Of a DNA stretch of 64,000 nt, positions 22,291-33,818 are shown piece by piece. The notes under the pieces were generated by a model, which was given only the letters and a program-made list of their open reading frames with translations, was not told the origin of the DNA and did not search any database. Position numbers and translations under genes: made by a program. Each line of letters opens with the position of its first letter. Position 1 is the stretch's first letter. Source of the stretch: Costus lasius (lineage: Eukaryota > Streptophyta > Magnoliopsida > Zingiberales > Costaceae); assembly GCA_027563935.2 (NCBI GenBank), contig CM050449.1, forward strand, positions 57,305,949 to 57,369,948, given 5' to 3'.

Positions 22291-23989
22291 TGTTGGGGTA
22301 TGCCCTTAAGGCTAATGTTTGAGGCCTTGGGATTGTATAAGTATCATGTAATAAACTCTTATGTTTATAAAGGCATGGTTATTATTCAGGTTGTTACCTT
22401 GTCTGCTGTAATAAGTATACTTCTGAATAATGTCTCAAAGCTGTTCAGCTAGGCTGACAGGCTATATGTCCTTAGTCGAGATATCTTGGTGAACATGAGA
22501 CAGCCTTGATATGATTGAGACTAATATGTGTGCTAATCTTATAGGATGCTTCGAGCATGGAATAAGATGTAGACTCATGGGTACATTGGATGTACTGGAC
22601 AGACCCTTCTAGGATATTCAATTGTTTGTCACAATGTGAATAATCCTTGATAGCAGCAAGTGGCACATTTTCCTTTGACTTGAGATCACTTGTGTTTCTA
22701 AATGATGATTGTCATTGTTTTGAGGTAGTTCAATATCATTTGAAACATAATGATTATAGACTATCTTGGATGATGAGCTTGAGTCAGGTTAGGGCACTAG
22801 TGATAGATAAAGGATTGCCGTCTCCTTGTTCAAGGAGTGTGATGTTCTAAAGGGCCCCCCTGTATGAGATGATTGAGATAGTGTATGGCCATACCCAGAT
22901 GACTATGTTCATCTGATCTAATCATGCTCATAGTATTGGAGTTACAGGTTTGACATGCTTGTCCAATAAGAACATCCAGTGGCAAAGGAAACATGCATGC
23001 CTCGTGAGTTTGATTCACACTTGTGCCATGTTTTGGGTGAAGTCTTGGAAGACTATTTCCTTTATATCGGGAGACAGTGATGTGTTGCTAGATACCCCTC
23101 ACTGATCGTGATAACGTAAGTTATCATTACCGACATTTAAAGGAAACCCTCAGGGTCGCACAATTTGTTGATATGGCTTTCTTGAGTCAGATCGTGTGGA
23201 CTGAATTGTTTTGATTCAGTTTAAAGGGATTTAAACTCTGATTGTAAGTGAGATCTGGTCTGATCATGTTTGATTGATTAGGGCTTGAGATCGGTAAGCT
23301 TCGATCGAGAGAGGAGATGCTAGATCGGTGAGATCAAGAGCATTAGGAGATGAACGGTTAGATCTTGAGCCATTAGGTTCATAGAAGGTCTAGACCATGT
23401 ATTGGCTTGGCTTGGTTTGATTTTGGTCTTTGAGCCAAATCGAATTGAACCATAGATTGAACCGGTTCACTATGTGAACGCATGGTTCATGAAGGGAGGC
23501 GTTTTGGCATTGAAGCATGGCTTCATGAGTTTCCATTTTGGGAAGTCATGTAACGCCATTTTCATAATATCGCCTAAACGCATTTGCGTCTTGGTCTTGG
23601 ATCTTGCTTGCTTGCCATCTCTTGTGGAAGGAAGTGAACGACAAGGAAGAGCGCTCGGCCAAGGAAGCATCTCATCATCCTACCATTCGATCAAGGACAT
23701 CTTGTAGATCCTTGCTAGCACAAGGAGATCCAAGGAGAAGCCATCTTCACCTTGTGTGCGATTATCTTTGGAGAAGGAGCACTTGCGCCTTTGCTTCCAA
23801 GATTCCATCTAACCGTGATGGCTATGGTATGGATCTCAACTTCATCAAAGTTGATCATGTGTTCATGGTAAGATCTTGAAAACCCTTGCTTCCGCTTGCG
23901 ATTTTTCATGCGCCACCCCCTTAGGGTTTTCGCCCCCCTCTTGAAAGGGGTTTTATCTGCTTGCGCTCCCCCTTGAAGGGGACCCTACA
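22291..23989 (+). repeat. 3' LTR of copia A
   Basis: Same 1,699-base length as the 5' copy. Differences noticed include the base pairs near 22917, 22949, 23128, 23343, 23529, 23553, 23622, 23652 and 23868. The hairpin recurs at 23110-23125. Confidence 0.95.
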
Positions 23990-24833
23990 AGGCACTCTTT
24001 GGGACATGGGGGAGTAATTCACTTGAATTTTAATGACTAGATGACTATTTTTTCATTATTCTGTCACATTTAATCTTAGCATGATAATTTTACTCATGTG
24101 GTAATCGATCTTAGACACTTTTTAGATCCATATTATTGTGCATGTTTTAGAGTTTTCACAATAAACTGAAAAGTAATTTGCTTGAGAACTTGGAACTCTA
24201 GAATTGCATATTAGGAACCCTCTTAGGTTAGTTCTTATTCGTTTAATTATAGTAGATTAGTTGCCATGATAATGATATGAATCTAAAGATTGAGCCTAAG
24301 TTATCAAACGTGGAGATCTTGTGCGAAAGCAGGGATCGAAACGTTGGAGAACCATGAGTAAAACTAGTATCGAGACTCGGATGCACGAAAGTGATCCTTG
24401 AGATTCCACTTGAGATTATCAACCTAGAATTCGGATGCATGAAAGTGATCCTTAAGTTCTTCGTTTAATGATTTACTTATCTTTAGCTTGGGATAAATCT
24501 TGTGCGAGAGCGAGGATTGATCTCTGCATGGTTGTCTGCATGAAAGTGAGACATTCCTTTTATTAAAGTAAATTACATCTTTATCATGTTGACATTAAAC
24601 TAACAAAATCATTATTCATGCCTAGTCATATAAATTAGAGTGAATGAAACCCTAGGCCCAGCTTCTCTCTCTAATAATTTCGTTTCAGCGCTTTGGTCTT
24701 TGTTTGCTAGTTTGCACTCTTTCGATTGCCTAGATAGTGAAAAATCAATTATTCGGTACTCAGCAACATAGGTCCCTGTGGATTCGATACTTTCTTTATT
24801 ACTTCGAGTATCCGTACACTTGCGGACACAACA
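23990..24833 (+). repeat. E1 left LTR, segment 3 (3' end)
   Basis: Resumes after the AGGCA duplication and runs to ...TGCGGACACAACA. It holds five copies of a GCACGAAAGTGA-type motif (near 24316, 24382, 24435, 24500, 24538). Without the two insertions the E1 left LTR would be about 1.87 kb. Confidence 0.8.
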
Positions 24834-24838
24834 AGTTC

Positions 24839-24951
24839 CTGACGCCGTTGCCGGGCAGATAAATTGTGTTCATATTAAGTGTGTCCCCGCGTGCCATACT
24901 TGTAGTGTTTCCCTGCGGATCACAACAAGTTTTTGGCGCCGTTGCCGGGGA
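24839..24951 (+). other. Duplicated primer binding site of E1
   Basis: Two Athila/Tat-type sites, CTGACGCCGTTGCCGGG at 24839 and TGGCGCCGTTGCCGGGGA at 24934. Each is preceded by an LTR-end-like GCGGA..CACAACAAGT block. The LTR edge and primer site therefore look duplicated with a period of about 94 bases. The second copy keeps the better match. Confidence 0.8.
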
Positions 24952-25196
24952 CCTTAGTTTTGTTAATATCAAAATAGTTGTTAGTATTGCTATACTAAGT
25001 TTTATTTGTATTAGATTTAACTTTATTTTTTATTTTTGCAGGTTTTGGATTTTCACAATTGTGACAGAACTGTGATATCTAAAGATTTGTGAATTTGCTT
25101 ATGTTTTATATTTTCTTCTTTTTTTTATATTCTGAAAAAAAAAATTTTAATTGATTTGTGTTGGATTGCCTTTCTATTGTTGATATATTTGAAGAT

Positions 25197-26144
25197 ATGT
25201 CTTTCAATTATAACTTCTGGGCAACTGAAATAGATGAAGTATACATGCCATATAAAGATGATTCATCATGCACTCTTCAAGATAAGTTAGATTTTATCTC
25301 TCGTCAAATAGACACTTTAAATATGCACCCTGTTATGACATCTTATTTTTCTATTAGTTATGATATTTGTGGATGTTTTGATCATTATAGTTCTGATTGC
25401 CATATTTTAATGCCTCAAAATTCTAATTCTTCATATTATCAAGATGATCATTATGATTCTGGTTGGGAAAATCAAACTTCTTTTTATGATAATTGCTCTA
25501 ATCATGTTTCTGAACCTTATTTTCAGGACAATGAAGAATCTAGGTTAGAAACTATGCTTGAAAAATTCATGTCAAATCAAAACCAATTTATGACAAGTCA
25601 AAATAAAGAAATTGAGGATCTTAAGGGAATAATAAGTCAACTTGCTTCTCAGGTAGAATCTTTAACTGCTAATTCTGAAATTTTGGAAACCCAGTTAGCA
25701 CAACAAGCTGAAGAAATTAATTTAGAAAAATCCCCCTCTGATCATGATTGTTTTGAGATTGAGCCTTCTGTGAACATTAATGAATCTCACTCTGATTTTG
25801 ATAATTGTGAAATTGATTCTTTTGATAATTTATTTGTGGAAAAGTTTGTAGAAATTGAAATTGAAAAACCCTCTTTTGATGAAATTGATTCTTTTGATAA
25901 TATATTGTTTATGGTTAAATCTGATGAAGGACATGAGGGGACTAATTTAGAAAAATTATACTCTGATTTTGTTGGTAATTTTGAAATTGTTAAATTATTT
26001 GATGAAGTACACGAGGAACTTAATAAGGATTTGAATATTGTGAAAATTGATGAATCTCACTCTGATGCTTTACCCATATCTATTGATCAATCTTCTGATT
26101 TATATGAAAATTTATGCTTTATTGAGGAATCTAATTTGAGATAG
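25197..26144 (+). CDS. Acidic gag-derived protein of the Athila-like family
   Basis: Open frame of 315 codons. I chose ATG 25197 because the related copy in E2 starts at the same MSFN..(W)AT context after the same GAAGAT. Residues 55-68 keep the geometry of a retroviral zinc knuckle (CX2CX4HX4C), but the first Cys is Tyr; C58, H63 and C68 remain. There follows SYYQDDHYDSGWENQ.SFYD and a coiled-coil-like stretch at about 112-180 (LETMLEKFM...QLASQVESL). These match in order the C-terminal half of Athila/Tat Gag as I know the family. The last 130 residues are acidic repeats rich in D, E, S and F (SFDNLFVEKF, IDSFDNILFMVKS). No enzyme domain is present. Capsid-type or RNA-binding activity is possible but unproven. 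Confidence 0.7.
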   Translation: MSFNYNFWATEIDEVYMPYKDDSSCTLQDKLDFISRQIDTLNMHPVMTSYFSISYDICGCFDHYSSDCHILMPQNSNSSYYQDDHYDSGWENQTSFYDNCSNHVSEPYFQDNEESRLETMLEKFMSNQNQFMTSQNKEIEDLKGIISQLASQVESLTANSEILETQLAQQAEEINLEKSPSDHDCFEIEPSVNINESHSDFDNCEIDSFDNLFVEKFVEIEIEKPSFDEIDSFDNILFMVKSDEGHEGTNLEKLYSDFVGNFEIVKLFDEVHEELNKDLNIVKIDESHSDALPISIDQSSDLYENLCFIEESNLR

Positions 26145-26496
26145 AAAGACCATTTTCATGATCCAATACTTGCATCTTTTGATCTAAGTCCTAATCTTAT
26201 TGCAATTGAAGACATAAATTTGAAGAAAGGACTAATGATTTTGCTTAATGATAAATTTAATAAGATCATAGAATATCCTTTGATTAGAATTGAAAATTTT
26301 GATTTTGATTTCTGCATATTTGAGAGAGCCATGTTGATCATGATTTATATGAAATTCTGGATTTTTAGATTAGTGGCTAAAATTTTTGGAGAAAGGAAAT
26401 GCAGAAAATTGTTTGCTCTTTACTTTGGTATTGATTCACCTGTTTCACCATGATTTTTGAGTTTTGGTCAAGCTATGGACCTAAAATTAGCGCTTC

Positions 26497-26512
26497 TTGG
26501 GAGGCAACCCAA
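26497..26512 (+). other. Conserved hairpin TTGGGAGGCAACCCAA
   Basis: Stem TTGGG/CCCAA around AGGCAA, about 350 bases after the E1 frame. A GGGAGGCAACCCA block in this position is, to my knowledge, common in plant Athila/Tat-type and derived elements. A splice-acceptor-like TTCTTTTTGCAG follows at 26572-26583. Confidence 0.65.
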
Positions 26513-26594
26513 GTACTTTTGCTTAGTTTAGTTGCTTTTATTTCAGTTTATTTTTAGAATTAATTTTTCTTTTCTTTTTGCAGGGAGAAACGAA

Positions 26595-26800
26595 AATTTG
26601 CGCAAAATACGGCACTGCCGGAATCTTCTTTACGGTGCCATAATCCCGATCCGATTTCATCCGAGAGTTTTTAGCATATTACGGCAGTACCGTATTGGTT
26701 TTTATGGTACCGTATTTTTGGATATTTTTGACCCGAGAATTTGTGTCAATTACGACACTGCCGTAAAGAACATTACGCCCGTAATTTTTGAACTGCTTTC
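26595..26800 (+). repeat. Palindrome array in E1 (TTACGG..CCGTAA units)
   Basis: Three units of about 70 bases (near 26609, 26677 and 26748). Each has two imperfect palindromes such as TACGGCACTGCCG and TTACGGTGCCATAA, then a T-rich linker with CCGAGA. The same unit type occurs in the LTRs of the family. Confidence 0.75.
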
Positions 26801-27842
26801 TGCTTATCCAAGTAGGTGTTTTCTCGCTGCGATTTTAAGAATCTAGGTCACAAAGTTTTTTGATCTTTGGCACAATCATGAAATACTCATCTTTGTCTAT
26901 CATCTGGATATTTTTTCTGAATTTTAAAGTCCATGGATCATTCTAAAACCCATAGTAACTTTTCGATTCTGATAAATTTCTGCAGCAATTTTTTCTGACT
27001 AATCTGATTTGCACTTTTGTTGCCACTTTTTAAGATGCTTCAGTGAGTTGTAACCCTGATTTTTTGCATAGAATATGAAGAACATGTGTCGTTCTATCTC
27101 ATAGATTAATTGTTTTCATGAAAATATTTTCTGATCATTCTAGGACACATGGAAACTTTTCGAATCTGATTAACTTTTTTGCAGTTTTTACAGTTTTGTA
27201 ATCTTAGTAGCCTTCTTTCTGCTGATGCCCTAAATTCCTGACAGATTTTGATCCTTTGATTTTCATACGTCTGAAAAGAACATATCTTATTCTACAACTT
27301 GGTTGTGTCCATTTTCTATTTGGATCATTAAATTTTATTCTAGGGTATGGCTACTTTTCATAAAAAATTCAAAAACTGCTCGATTTGCTTGCTACCTGTT
27401 ATTGCTTATTTTGCCTCCAGATTCAAAAATCTTCAAGAGCAACTGTCTTCCACCTCTAGCCACCACTGCATCTGCCTCTGACATCACTGTATCCAGCCGT
27501 CGACACTGGATTATACCATCTGCAGATTCTTACTTCTTCTACTGCCTCTTATTCTATTGATTTTGTTTATTTATGCAGTAGACTCTTCATTACTGACTGA
27601 TTTTTTTTCTCTACAGTGCTATCTCTCACACCCACCGGCCGATGATATCACCTCCAGGACTATATTCTCTAGCAGGCCACTAGAGATTACTCACTCTACT
27701 GTCGGCACCGTCACCATCATTGCTAGCAGCTTTTCAGCTAGCCTCTGTTCACCCTCTGCTTCTTGCTTGCTCTACTCTTTCCACCGGCATCCTCTTCAGA
27801 TCCCCAGCCAAAACCTAAGTGTTGGCGTACAGGGCTATTGTC
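26801..27842 (+). repeat. E1 untranslated 3' part with about 195-bp repeats
   Basis: No gene recognised. A block starting GGATCATT.. or GATCATTCT.. followed by CAT..AACTTTTC recurs near 26937, 27134 and 27324. Diverged versions appear in element D near 45475-45940 (shared GATCTTTGGCAC and GGATCATT). The stretch after 27400 is C/T-rich. Confidence 0.45.
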
Positions 27843-27867
27843 ACTCCCTAACATGGCTCCACAAACT
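27843..27867 (-). other. Degenerate primer binding site facing inward (E1 right side)
   Basis: ACTCCCTAACATGGCTCC followed by ACAAACT lines up with the reverse complement of the family primer site (as at 32491 in E2) with several changes. It touches the minus LTR, as a primer site should. Confidence 0.55.
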
Positions 27868-29773
27868 TGTAGTGTCCACAAGTGCACGGATACTCGAAGT
27901 AATAAAGAAAATATCGATCCCATAGGGACCTTATTGTTAAGTACCAAATAATTGTTTTCTTACTAGCTAAGCAAATCAAATATGATGCAAGTAAATAATA
28001 GAAAGAATGTAAAGATAAACAGAGAGATAAACTAGGAGTAGGGTTTCATCCACCTTAATTTCAATGACTAGACATAAATAAAAGGTCGTCAGACTAATTT
28101 TATCATGATACAGACTTAATTTACTTCATAAAGGGATCATCTCACTTTCGTGCAGACAATCATGCAGGGATCAATCCTCGCTTTCGTGCAAGATCTATCC
28201 CAACGCTAAAGATAAGTAAATCATCAATCAAATAACTCGAGATCACTTTCATGCATCTGAATTCTAAGTTGATTGTCTCGAGTGGAATCTTAAGGATCAC
28301 TTTCGTGCATCCAAGACTCAACACAAGTTCTACTTATGATTTTCCGACGACTCGATCCTCACTTTCGTGCAAGATCAAATCAAGTCTAATACAATAACTC
28401 GACCCTAAATTCATGTTATTATCATGGCAATTAAATCACTAAAATCAAATAATAAGAACTAGCCTAAGAGAGTTCCTAACATGCAATTCTAGGGTTCCAA
28501 GTTCTCAAGCAAATCACCTTTCGGTCCTTATTGCGAGAACTCTAAAACATGAATAATAACATCAATCTATGGAGAATCAAAGTACAATCAATCACATATG
28601 TAGAATTATCATAACAAAGATTATTCTGACGAAAGAAAAGATTATCTAATCATTAAAAATCAAAGAGATTACACCCCATGTCCCAAAATATGTGTAAGCT
28701 TGCAAGGAAGGAGAAATACAATAAGCCATAGTAAAGTGTTCAGAAATCAAAGAAGAAGAAGAAACAACGTTACAACACGGCTGTAATAGAAATTACAACC
28801 GTAATTTGCCTCCAAATTACGCTGTGAACAGTGCCGCGCCCCTTCTTTTGTTGATTCCTCCTCTGATTGAACTCCTTTTGCTTTAAAACTTCTGGGGTAT
28901 CGTCTCCTCCTCCAAGCGAAGCTTTTGCGTGAAAATCATGGCCTGAGGTGCCTACTACGCCTCTCGGCGTGAGTACAAACCCTAAGCACCTCTCTGATAA
29001 TTGCTCTCTCAAATCTGGATAAAAATTCATTCTTCCACATCGTGTGTCTTCTCCTCTTAATGATGAGTCCGTGGCATCTTCGGATCTGAATTTGGAGGTC
29101 TGGATCAAAAGTTATGGTCCGTGCAAGATTTGGACCCGTAAAAATCACGTTTTTGAAAGAAATTACGGTACTGTAATGAATATTACGGTAGTGCCGTAAT
29201 TTTGGCTCTGTGAAGTATTTGTCAATATTACGGCCTATACAAATGTTTACGGTCGTGCCATATTTGCTTCTATATGTTTCTGGACCAAAATACGGCCCGT
29301 AAAGATCATTACGGCAGTGCTGTAATCTTTGAAATCTCTCGGGTGGAAAATCATCTGCAATTACGGTACCATGATCTTATTTACGGCAGTGCCGTAATCG
29401 CCATGAAAACTCTAGTCAAAATCTTCCCAAATTACGGCACCTCTCAGGGATTACAGCCGTACCGTAATTCTATGGTGGAATTACAGTACCGTAAAATCCA
29501 TTACGGTGGTGCCGTAATTTGCTATGAAGCTCTGATTCTACTAAAATTTGACATGTGTCTTCTTTTTAATGTTTGGAATCCATTGTTGTGCTCGAATCCT
29601 TCAAAATCCATAAAAATATAGCACTTTTTACTTGAAATTCATGAAAAACAATAAATTGTGTAGATTCCGTGATATTTAACAAATAATGCTTAAAAACAAG
29701 CAAAAGTTCATAAATATGACACGAAAAGATATATAAAATGGCATGAAATTTACTATAAATTTCGGTGTCATCA
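27868..29773 (-). repeat. E1 right LTR, inverted orientation
   Basis: 1,906 bases. The reverse complement begins TGATGACACCGAAATTTATAG and ends ...GTGGACACTACA. It carries five GCACGAAAGTGA-type motifs (28143-28372) and a dense palindrome array (about 28765-28820 and 29160-29520). The outer edge is followed by AGTAC. Confidence 0.85.
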
Positions 29774-29778
29774 AGTAC

Positions 29779-30764
29779 CATGTTTATGCATGATGTTGTG
29801 GTCATATGTCAAGCCTCTTGCATGCCTGTGATGTATTCTTGTGAGGCCTGCGTGCCGCCTATCCTTTTCTTTTGTTTTGTAATTTACATGAAGAAGGTTA
29901 GGGGGGCATATCACTTGAAGCCTTGGCGCATGCTTGCTTGGTTGCGCATCTTGCATGGTGGCACAACAAGTATCAAAATTGGGTGGCGCATGTGTGCTTG
30001 GTGATGCAAGTTGGCATGGCCGAGCCTTTTGGCTCTTCAGCTAGCCTTCTTGGCCCTTGCATGGTGGCGTATCACTCATGGAGGAGGCACCATGGCATTG
30101 GCCGAACCCATGTGGGTGCTTCTAGGGTTTCCCTAGGGGTACCTGTAGGGTTTGAGAGCTAAACCATGGGGAGGAGGACCTTGGAGTCGACCTTGAAGTT
30201 CAAGACTAGAGGGCGGTTAGGTTAGGTCTTGTTGAGGCTTGTCTCCTAGGTCAAGAGTTGAACCTCTTTGGCATGTGTTGGTTCAATGTCTTGAATAGGC
30301 TATGACCACATCATCCTTTACTGCTTTCCATATCTGCAAAAGCATGTCTGTGATGTTTAATCTTTTTGTTATCACTATAGGATTGCATGCCTACAATGCT
30401 AGACAAAAGATAAAACTAAGAGGATGAGACCTCAAAAACCCTTAAATCAAAATATCAAGTCTAGTAGCCTTCTAACTCGTAGCCCTCATCAAACTATCGA
30501 TCAATGGTGTTGTGCACTATTTCCCACCCACGTGGGACACACCCACTTATCTTTAGAAGGTATGTGGTGACAATGGTTTCCCCAGTCTAGTTTTAACCTG
30601 GACGTGCCTTCGCAAGGAAACTCATTGGCCTTGGGCATAACGGTTAGGAATGGACTTCACTAGTTTTTCACATATGGTGGCCGCATGATGGAACTCTGGA
30701 GGCATCATTGAGAGGTTAGGATTTCATGTTGTATCCAGCCCTTGCTGGATATGAAATGCCTAGA
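29779..30764 (+). other. Leader of copia-1, first part
   Basis: Non-coding. It matches, over about 450 bases, the reverse complement of the copia C leader (54990-55450): shared GTGTGGTGACAATG-like, CCTTCGCAAGGAAA and TATCCAGCCC..GCTGGA blocks. Hairpin TCCCAC-CCAC-GTGGGA at 30522-30537. It stops at CTAGA, where the E2 LTR begins. Confidence 0.7.
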
Positions 30765-32482
30765 TGATGACACAAAAATTTATAGTATATTTTGTGTCCT
30801 TTCATTTGTCTTTTCGTGTCATATTCATGATCTTTTGCTTGTTTTTAAGCCTTATTTGTTAAATATTGCGGAATCTACACTATTTCTTATTTTTTATTAT
30901 TTTTAGGTAAAAAGTATCATATTTTGATGGATTTTGGAAGATCTGAGCACACCAATGGATTCCAGACGTCGAAACGAAGCGCTTGCCAATTTTCATACAA
31001 ATCGGAGCAAGCTCAAAAATTACACCCCGGGTATAATATTTATTACGGGTGTAATTTTCTGCCCAGAAAAATGGCTCTACCATAAGAAATTACATGGGCC
31101 GTAATTTCCAGTCATTTTCGACCAGAGAGTTCAGTTGAAATTACAGCACTGCCGTAATATAAAACACGGCCGCAATTTTTACCTAGACACGCGATTTTCA
31201 CGGTCAAATCTAAAGCCGATTATTCCGCAGACCATATCTTGAGATCCAAACATCCAAATTGAGATCCAAAAGAAGCTACAGACTCGTCTCGATGAGGAGA
31301 AGATAAAGGGAACAAAAGCCCTAATTTTTATTATCCATCGAGGGAGCAATTGATAGACAGGTCCTTAGGGCACGGCCTCACACCGAGAGGCGTGGAGGTC
31401 ACCTCAGGCTGCGATTTATACACTGAAACTTTGCCTGGAGGAGAAGAGGATACCACAGAAGTTTCAAAGCCAAAGGATCTCAGACGGAGGAGAAAACAAC
31501 CAAAGAGCGAGTGCCGGCACTGTTCACTCGCAAATTACGGCTGTAATTGAAATTACAGCCGTGTTGTAATGTTTATTTCCTCTTCTTCATCTTCTTCGAT
31601 TTCTGACACTTTGATACTATGGTGTATTGTATTTCCTTTTCCATGCAAGCTTAATCTTATTTTGGGACATGGGTTGTAATCCCTTTGATTTTATATGATT
31701 AGATAACTTTTATTTCTTCAAGATAATTTTGCTATGATAATTCTACTTGTGTGATGACTCATCTTTAATTCTCCTTAGTTTTCTTAGTATCAAGCATGAT
31801 TATAGAGTTTTCGCAATATGGATTGAAAAGTGATTTGCTTGAGAACTTGGAACCCTAAAATTGAACAATAGGAACTCACCGTAAGAAATTAGGTTAAGTT
31901 TTTATCTATTGATTTTATTAGTTTAATTGCCATGTTAGATAATTCGAATCTAGGATTCAGTTATTGTGTCGAACGTGGAGATCTTGCACGAAAGTGAGGA
32001 TCGGAACGTTAGAGAACAATAAGTAGAACTTGTGTTGAGACTCGGATGCACGAAAGTGATCCTTGAGATTCCACTTGAGATAATCAACTTAGAATTCGGA
32101 TGCACAAAAGTGATCCTTGAGTTCTTTGTTTGATGATTTACTTATTTATAGCGTTGGGATAGATCTTGCACGAAAGCGAGGATTGGTCCCTGCATGATTG
32201 TCTGCACGATAGTGAGATAATCCTTTTATGAAGTAAATTATGTCTTTATTATGATAAAATTAGACTGACGACCTTTTATTCATATCTAGTCATAGAAATT
32301 AAAGTGGTTGAAACCCTAGTCCCATGTTTCTCTCTATGATTTCGTGTTCTTTCTATCGTTACTTGCATTATAATCGATTGCTTAGCCTGTAAGAATATAA
32401 CTATTTGGTACTTAACAATAAGGTCTCTGTGGTTCGATATCTTTCTTTATTACTTTGAGTATCCGTGCACTTGCGGACTACA
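30765..32482 (+). repeat. E2 LTR (Athila-like family), about 1.7 kb
   Basis: Starts TGATGACACAAAAATTTATAG and ends TTGCGGACTACA. It holds palindromes (31017, 31138, 31534) and five GCACGAAAGTGA-type motifs (31985-32220). Confidence 0.88.
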
Positions 32483-32490
32483 AAAATTTT

Positions 32491-32508
32491 TGGCGCCATT
32501 GTTGGGGA
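32491..32508 (+). other. E2 primer binding site
   Basis: TGGCGCCATTGTTGGGGA, eight bases after the LTR. It has two differences from the better E1 site at 24934. Confidence 0.8.
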
Positions 32509-32841
32509 CCTTAGTTTTGTTAATATCAAAATAGTTGTTAGTATTGCTAGACTAAGTTTTATTTGTTTTAGATTTAACTTTATTTTTTTTTGTTTTTGCA
32601 GGTTTTGGATTTTCACAAGTTGTGACAGAACTTTGATTTCTGAAATTTGTGAATTTGCTTATGTTTTTCTATATTCTTTATATATTCTAAAAAAATTGAT
32701 TGATTAGTGTTGGTAATCTTTCTGTTTATTTTCTTTTTGTTTATACACAGCACTCTTAGATCTTGATATATTTTATTTCCTGTGAACATTGAGATAACAA
32801 ATGTTTTTTTTTAATTGTGTAGAAAGCTTTGATTTGAAGAT

Positions 32842-33818
32842 ATGTCTTTTAATCACAACTCCTGGGCAACTGAAAGAGGTGAGGAATACATGCCACATGG
32901 AATGTATGAAAATGATTCATTGTGCACACTTGAAGATAAGTTTAACTCTTATATGCACTCTTTTTCTTCTAATATATGTGATATTTATGGATATTCTGAT
33001 CATTACACTTCTAATTGCCAATTTTTAAATTCCAATTCACCATGTTATCAAGATGATCAATATGATTCTAGATCTTTTTATGATGATTGCTCAAACTATA
33101 CTTCTGAACCATGCTTTGAGGATACTGAAAAATCTAACCTAGAATCTATGTTTGCTCAGTTTATGGGAGCATAGAAGAAACAAAATGATGATGTAAATGA
33201 GATGCTAAGGCAAATAAATTCTAGGCCTGATGATATATGTGCTGATACTGAAATGTTAGAAACACGCACAACAAGCTTGTTTACTTGAGTTTGATTTGGA
33301 AACTGAATAAATTGATGTAGAAAATTCCCCCTCTGATTATGATTGTTTTGAGATTGAGCTTTGTGTGAACATTAATGAATCTCATTCTGATTTTGATAAT
33401 TGTAAAATTGATTCATCTGATAATTTGTTTGTGGAAAAGTTTGAGGAAATTGAAATTGAAAAACCTCCTTTAGATGAAATTGATCCTTTTGATAATATAT
33501 TGTTTATGGTTAAATCTAATGAAACATATGAGAGGACTGATTTAGAAAACTCTTACTCTGATTTTGTTGATAATTTTGAAATTGATAAATTATTTGATGA
33601 TGTGCATGAGGAACTTGAAAAAGATTTGAAAATTACAAACATTGATGAACCTCACTTTGATGCTTTGCCCATATCTATTGTTCAATCTTCTGATTTCATT
33701 GAAAATTTATGTTTTATTGAGGAATCTAATTTGAAACAGAAAGTTTATTTTGATGATCTAATACTTGAATCTTTTAATGAAAGTCCTATTGCAATTGAAG
33801 ATTTAAATTTGAAGAAAG
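32842..33818 (+). pseudogene. Broken E2 copy of the acidic gag-derived gene
   Basis: Same protein as at 25197-26144. ATG 32842 opens MSFNHNSWATERGEEYMPH. The zinc-knuckle region reads CDIY...H....C: it keeps the first Cys that E1 lost and has Tyr at the second. A TAG at 33172-33174 follows QFMGA. A frame change and a short deletion lie in the coiled-coil part (about 33180-33350), and the acidic tail is open again from 33365 to the end. The copia LTR inserted at 33819 cuts off the 3' end. Confidence 0.75.

Larger units (their letters stand above)
14895..23989 (+). mobile_element. Complete Ty1/copia element A
   Basis: 9,095 bases with two 1,699-base LTRs, initiator-tRNA primer site, gag, pol and polypurine tract, flanked by perfect AGGCA duplications (14890-14894 and 23990-23994). 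By eye the two LTRs differ at about nine positions, so insertion is recent. It is inserted in the E1 LTR, which resumes at 23995. Order within pol is protease, integrase, reverse transcriptase, RNase H, the copia order. Confidence 0.97.
12194..29773 (+). mobile_element. Athila/Tat-like non-autonomous composite (E1) with inverted outer LTRs
   Basis: The unit starts TGATGACACCGAAATT at 12194 and ends with its reverse complement at 29773, flanked on both sides by AGTAC. The left LTR is plus (12194-24833, interrupted twice), followed by primer site, one gag-derived frame and untranslated sequence. The right LTR (27868-29773) is minus and has a degenerate, inward-facing primer site. No protease, reverse transcriptase or integrase is present, so any movement needed enzymes in trans. 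Whether the inverted pair integrated as one unit or arose by rearrangement is inference. Confidence 0.6.
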
